A stretch of 6,109 bases of DNA from Rhodospira sp. (GTDB taxonomy: Bacteria > Pseudomonadota > Alphaproteobacteria > Rhodospirillales > Rhodospirillaceae), in contig JANQGN010000233.1 in the NCBI GenBank assembly GCA_028277295.1, positions 1 through 6,109 of the forward strand, given 5' to 3'. Numbering within the stretch: position 1 is the stretch's first letter; each line of letters opens with the position of its first letter. Of this stretch, positions 4,800-6,109 are shown piece after piece. A program made the position numbers and the translations under genes. Below the pieces are notes generated by a model. That model did no database searches. It saw nothing but the letters and a program-made list of their open reading frames with translations, and was not told the DNA's origin.

Positions 4800-5840
4800 C
4801 TAACGCGCTCCGGATGGCCCGTCGATCAGACACAGGTGCGCCTCAAGCGGCAGGTGGTCCGAGCCGATATCGGTTCCGCCGCGCTGCACCCCCTGGAAGG
4901 CGGACGCGCTGGGCAGGATGTAGTCGATCTGGATGCCCAGATAGGGCAGCCAGTTCGGCCGTGTCGCCACGGGTGCGCCCGCGTAGTCGAGGGTGCGCAA
5001 GCCGCTGTCTCGCCGAAATCGCGCGACGGGTGGAGTCCAGGGCACGCCGTTGAGGTCCGCGCCAAGGATCAGGGGGCGTGTATCCCGCGCCAGCACGGCG
5101 GCCAACAGGTCCAGTTGCCGGTTCCGTTGCTTGTAAAGGCCCTGGGTCTGCGGACTGGACAGGTGCGCCGACAGCAGCACGATCTCGCGACCGCCGATCC
5201 GCGTGACGGCGTGCGCCGTGGACCTGGCGAGAAACGGCGTCCTCAGGCCACGCGCCAACACGCCGTCGGGGTCCGTCGGGCGGAAAGGCAGCTTTGACAG
5301 TATGGCGACGTCGGTGCCATTGGGCCTTGCCTGGAACGGGTAGGTCTTCAAGAGACCGTCGAGAAATGCGGACCATCGCCCCGACTTGGAGACTTCCTGA
5401 AGGAAGACGATGTCGAAACCCCGCGTTCGCAGATAGTCGTCCAGAATGAGGGGTGAGCGGTTGGTGTTCAGGACATTGATGCTGACGGTGCGCAAGGGGT
5501 GGGCGCAGGGTCCGGTCTCGCTGGCCGCCGGACTCGGCCAGCCGATGTGACTGACGACCAGCGCCGCGTTGGCGGCGGCCAGCAGTCCCATCAGGGTGGC
5601 GCTCGCCACGCGCCGGTTGACGAGGCGCCACAGGCCGGCCCCAGCGAGGGTCAGCGCCACGAGCAGGCTGAGCGAAATCGCGACCTCGGCCAACCAGTAT
5701 GTCCATCCCAAGGACAGGATGGGAGCCAGGCCGATCAGCACGGCGAGGAGCGTTCGGATGACTCGTGGACGCGAATCCTGGTGCGGGACCGCGGGCGGGG
5801 TGACCGCGTCGGCGTCCGACCATGGGGCGACGTCATGCAT
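4800..5840 (-). CDS. Membrane-anchored endonuclease/exonuclease/phosphatase (EEP) family protein
   Basis: 346 residues. The N-terminal third is hydrophobic with about three membrane helices (roughly 29-48, 50-73, 80-98), so the catalytic domain is probably periplasmic. Residues 115-339 show the EEP metal-dependent phosphodiesterase motifs: SINVLNTN (N122), VFLQEV (E149, metal ligand), DVAILSK, LLSAHLSS (H226), LGADLNGVPW (D262, N264), QIDYIL (D306) and GSDHLPLEAHL (D328, H329, catalytic pair). The whole active site is present, so it should be active on a phosphodiester or phosphomonoester; nuclease and lipid or sugar phosphatase members cannot be told apart here. The layout resembles the YafD-like group of membrane EEP proteins. 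Start ATG 5840 has GGAG about 11 nt upstream, a weak site. Convergent with the peptidoglycan-binding gene; no operon partner visible. Confidence 0.92.
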   Translation of the reverse strand: MHDVAPWSDADAVTPPAVPHQDSRPRVIRTLLAVLIGLAPILSLGWTYWLAEVAISLSLLVALTLAGAGLWRLVNRRVASATLMGLLAAANAALVVSHIGWPSPAASETGPCAHPLRTVSINVLNTNRSPLILDDYLRTRGFDIVFLQEVSKSGRWSAFLDGLLKTYPFQARPNGTDVAILSKLPFRPTDPDGVLARGLRTPFLARSTAHAVTRIGGREIVLLSAHLSSPQTQGLYKQRNRQLDLLAAVLARDTRPLILGADLNGVPWTPPVARFRRDSGLRTLDYAGAPVATRPNWLPYLGIQIDYILPSASAFQGVQRGGTDIGSDHLPLEAHLCLIDGPSGAR

Positions 5841-5908
5841 GGGAGGGTGGTCTCCGAACCGATGCCTAAACGAGATTATTGTGGTCTATGGCGCCATGAA
5901 CTGGTCAG
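5841..5908 (-). promoter_or_regulatory. Upstream region of the EEP gene
   Basis: Short AT-richer leader. The minus strand carries AATAAT (5881-5876), a -10-like hexamer, but no -35 of the right spacing. ATGGCGCCAT at 5889-5898 is a perfect 10-bp palindrome just upstream of that hexamer and could be a protein-binding site. Promoter assignment is tentative. Confidence 0.25.
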
Positions 5909-6109
5909 GGCTCCGAACTCGGATGACAGATTCGTTAGGTTGCTCGTTTCCGTTGGAGATCCTTCGCACCCCTTGGGTGCTCAGGATGAGGATTATCCAT
6001 TTAAAACGACCTCATCCTGAGGGAGGGAAACGACCGAAGGATCTCCATCGCGTGCTCCGGTCCTCTCTGAAGGCGCTTCTTAAACGATCGTCCATCCGAG
6101 TTCGGAGCC
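5909..6109. repeat. Nested inverted-repeat element (MITE-like or dispersed intergenic repeat)
   Basis: The outer arms GGCTCCGAACTCGGATG (5909-5925) and its exact reverse complement (6093-6109) are 17 bp each, with imperfect pairing continuing inward (AC.GAT.CGTT on both sides). They enclose a second palindrome with its own arms (5951-5966 with 6035-6050, and 5980-5991 with 6010-6021). The stretch contains no credible gene. The right arm ends exactly at the window edge, so the true extent and any target-site duplication cannot be seen. Terminal inverted repeats, small size and lack of coding suggest a non-autonomous mobile element or a REP/BIME-like repeat. Confidence 0.6.
5951..6050. repeat. 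Inner palindrome with side hairpin, resembling an alphaproteobacterial intergenic repeat
   Basis: GGAGATCCTTCG (5955-5966) pairs perfectly with CGAAGGATCTCC (6035-6046), extending to 15 of 16 over 5951-5966 and 6035-6050. CTCAGGATGAGG (5980-5991) pairs perfectly with 6010-6021, leaving an 18-nt AT-rich apical loop. Within the left arm GCACCC-CTT-GGGTGC (5966-5980) makes its own small hairpin, giving a cruciform-like fold. The CCTCATCCTGAG...CGAAGGATC theme is, from memory, common in intergenic repeats of alphaproteobacteria; I cannot check copy number here. Confidence 0.6.

Noticed and set aside
4843..5823. 326-codon minus-strand open frame overlapping the EEP gene
   Set aside because: Frame-shifted shadow of the EEP gene, Arg/Gly/Pro-rich, whereas the 346-residue frame carries every EEP motif.
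5851..5865. TCTCCGAACCGATG resembling the outer arm of the right-end repeat
   Set aside because: The match needs gaps and is only about 8 contiguous bases; too weak to call a third repeat copy.
1..6109. tRNA, rRNA or CRISPR array
   Set aside because: No regularly spaced direct repeats, and no cloverleaf or rRNA-like segment was recognised by eye on either strand.

Overview
The window is GC-rich DNA (AT-richer only in a few gaps), with the codon use and intergenic repeats of a high-GC proteobacterium. An alphaproteobacterium of the Rhodospirillales type is my best guess, but no marker gene is present to prove it.

Left part (1-2585, minus strand): the beginning of a nonribosomal peptide operon. 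A free-standing 107-residue carrier protein (2585-2262) is followed 45 bp later by a large NRPS (2216 to beyond base 1). Its visible 738 residues are a complete heterocyclization (Cy) domain and the first half of an adenylation domain. All the Cy core motifs, including DxxxxDxxS, are present. The four visible specificity positions (D, L, F, N) fit cysteine, so the expected chemistry is a thiazoline made from an acyl group delivered by the carrier protein, as in pyochelin- or yersiniabactin-type siderophores. The two genes share one reading frame, separated only by a TAA stop that lies in the loop of a perfect 8-bp hairpin. The carrier has an unusual GSL instead of DSL at its phosphopantetheine site. 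Upstream is a long gene-free gap with three GTATAC-like motifs, two of them forming an inverted repeat.

Middle part (3065-4720): a small excisionase/AlpA-type helix-turn-helix protein (+); a convergent tandem-SH3 protein (-); and, divergent from that, a secreted protein with a peptidoglycan-binding domain and an unrecognised C-terminal region (+). None has an obvious role in the peptide pathway.

Right part (4721-6109): a hairpin between convergent genes, then a membrane-anchored endonuclease/exonuclease/phosphatase-family protein (5840-4800, minus). At the window edge is a nested inverted-repeat structure of at least 201 bp with 17-bp perfect outer arms and a 12+12-bp inner palindrome, resembling a MITE or a dispersed intergenic repeat.

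The most interesting part is the split carrier/Cy-A start of the NRPS. Everything else looks like ordinary chromosomal housekeeping or accessory material.
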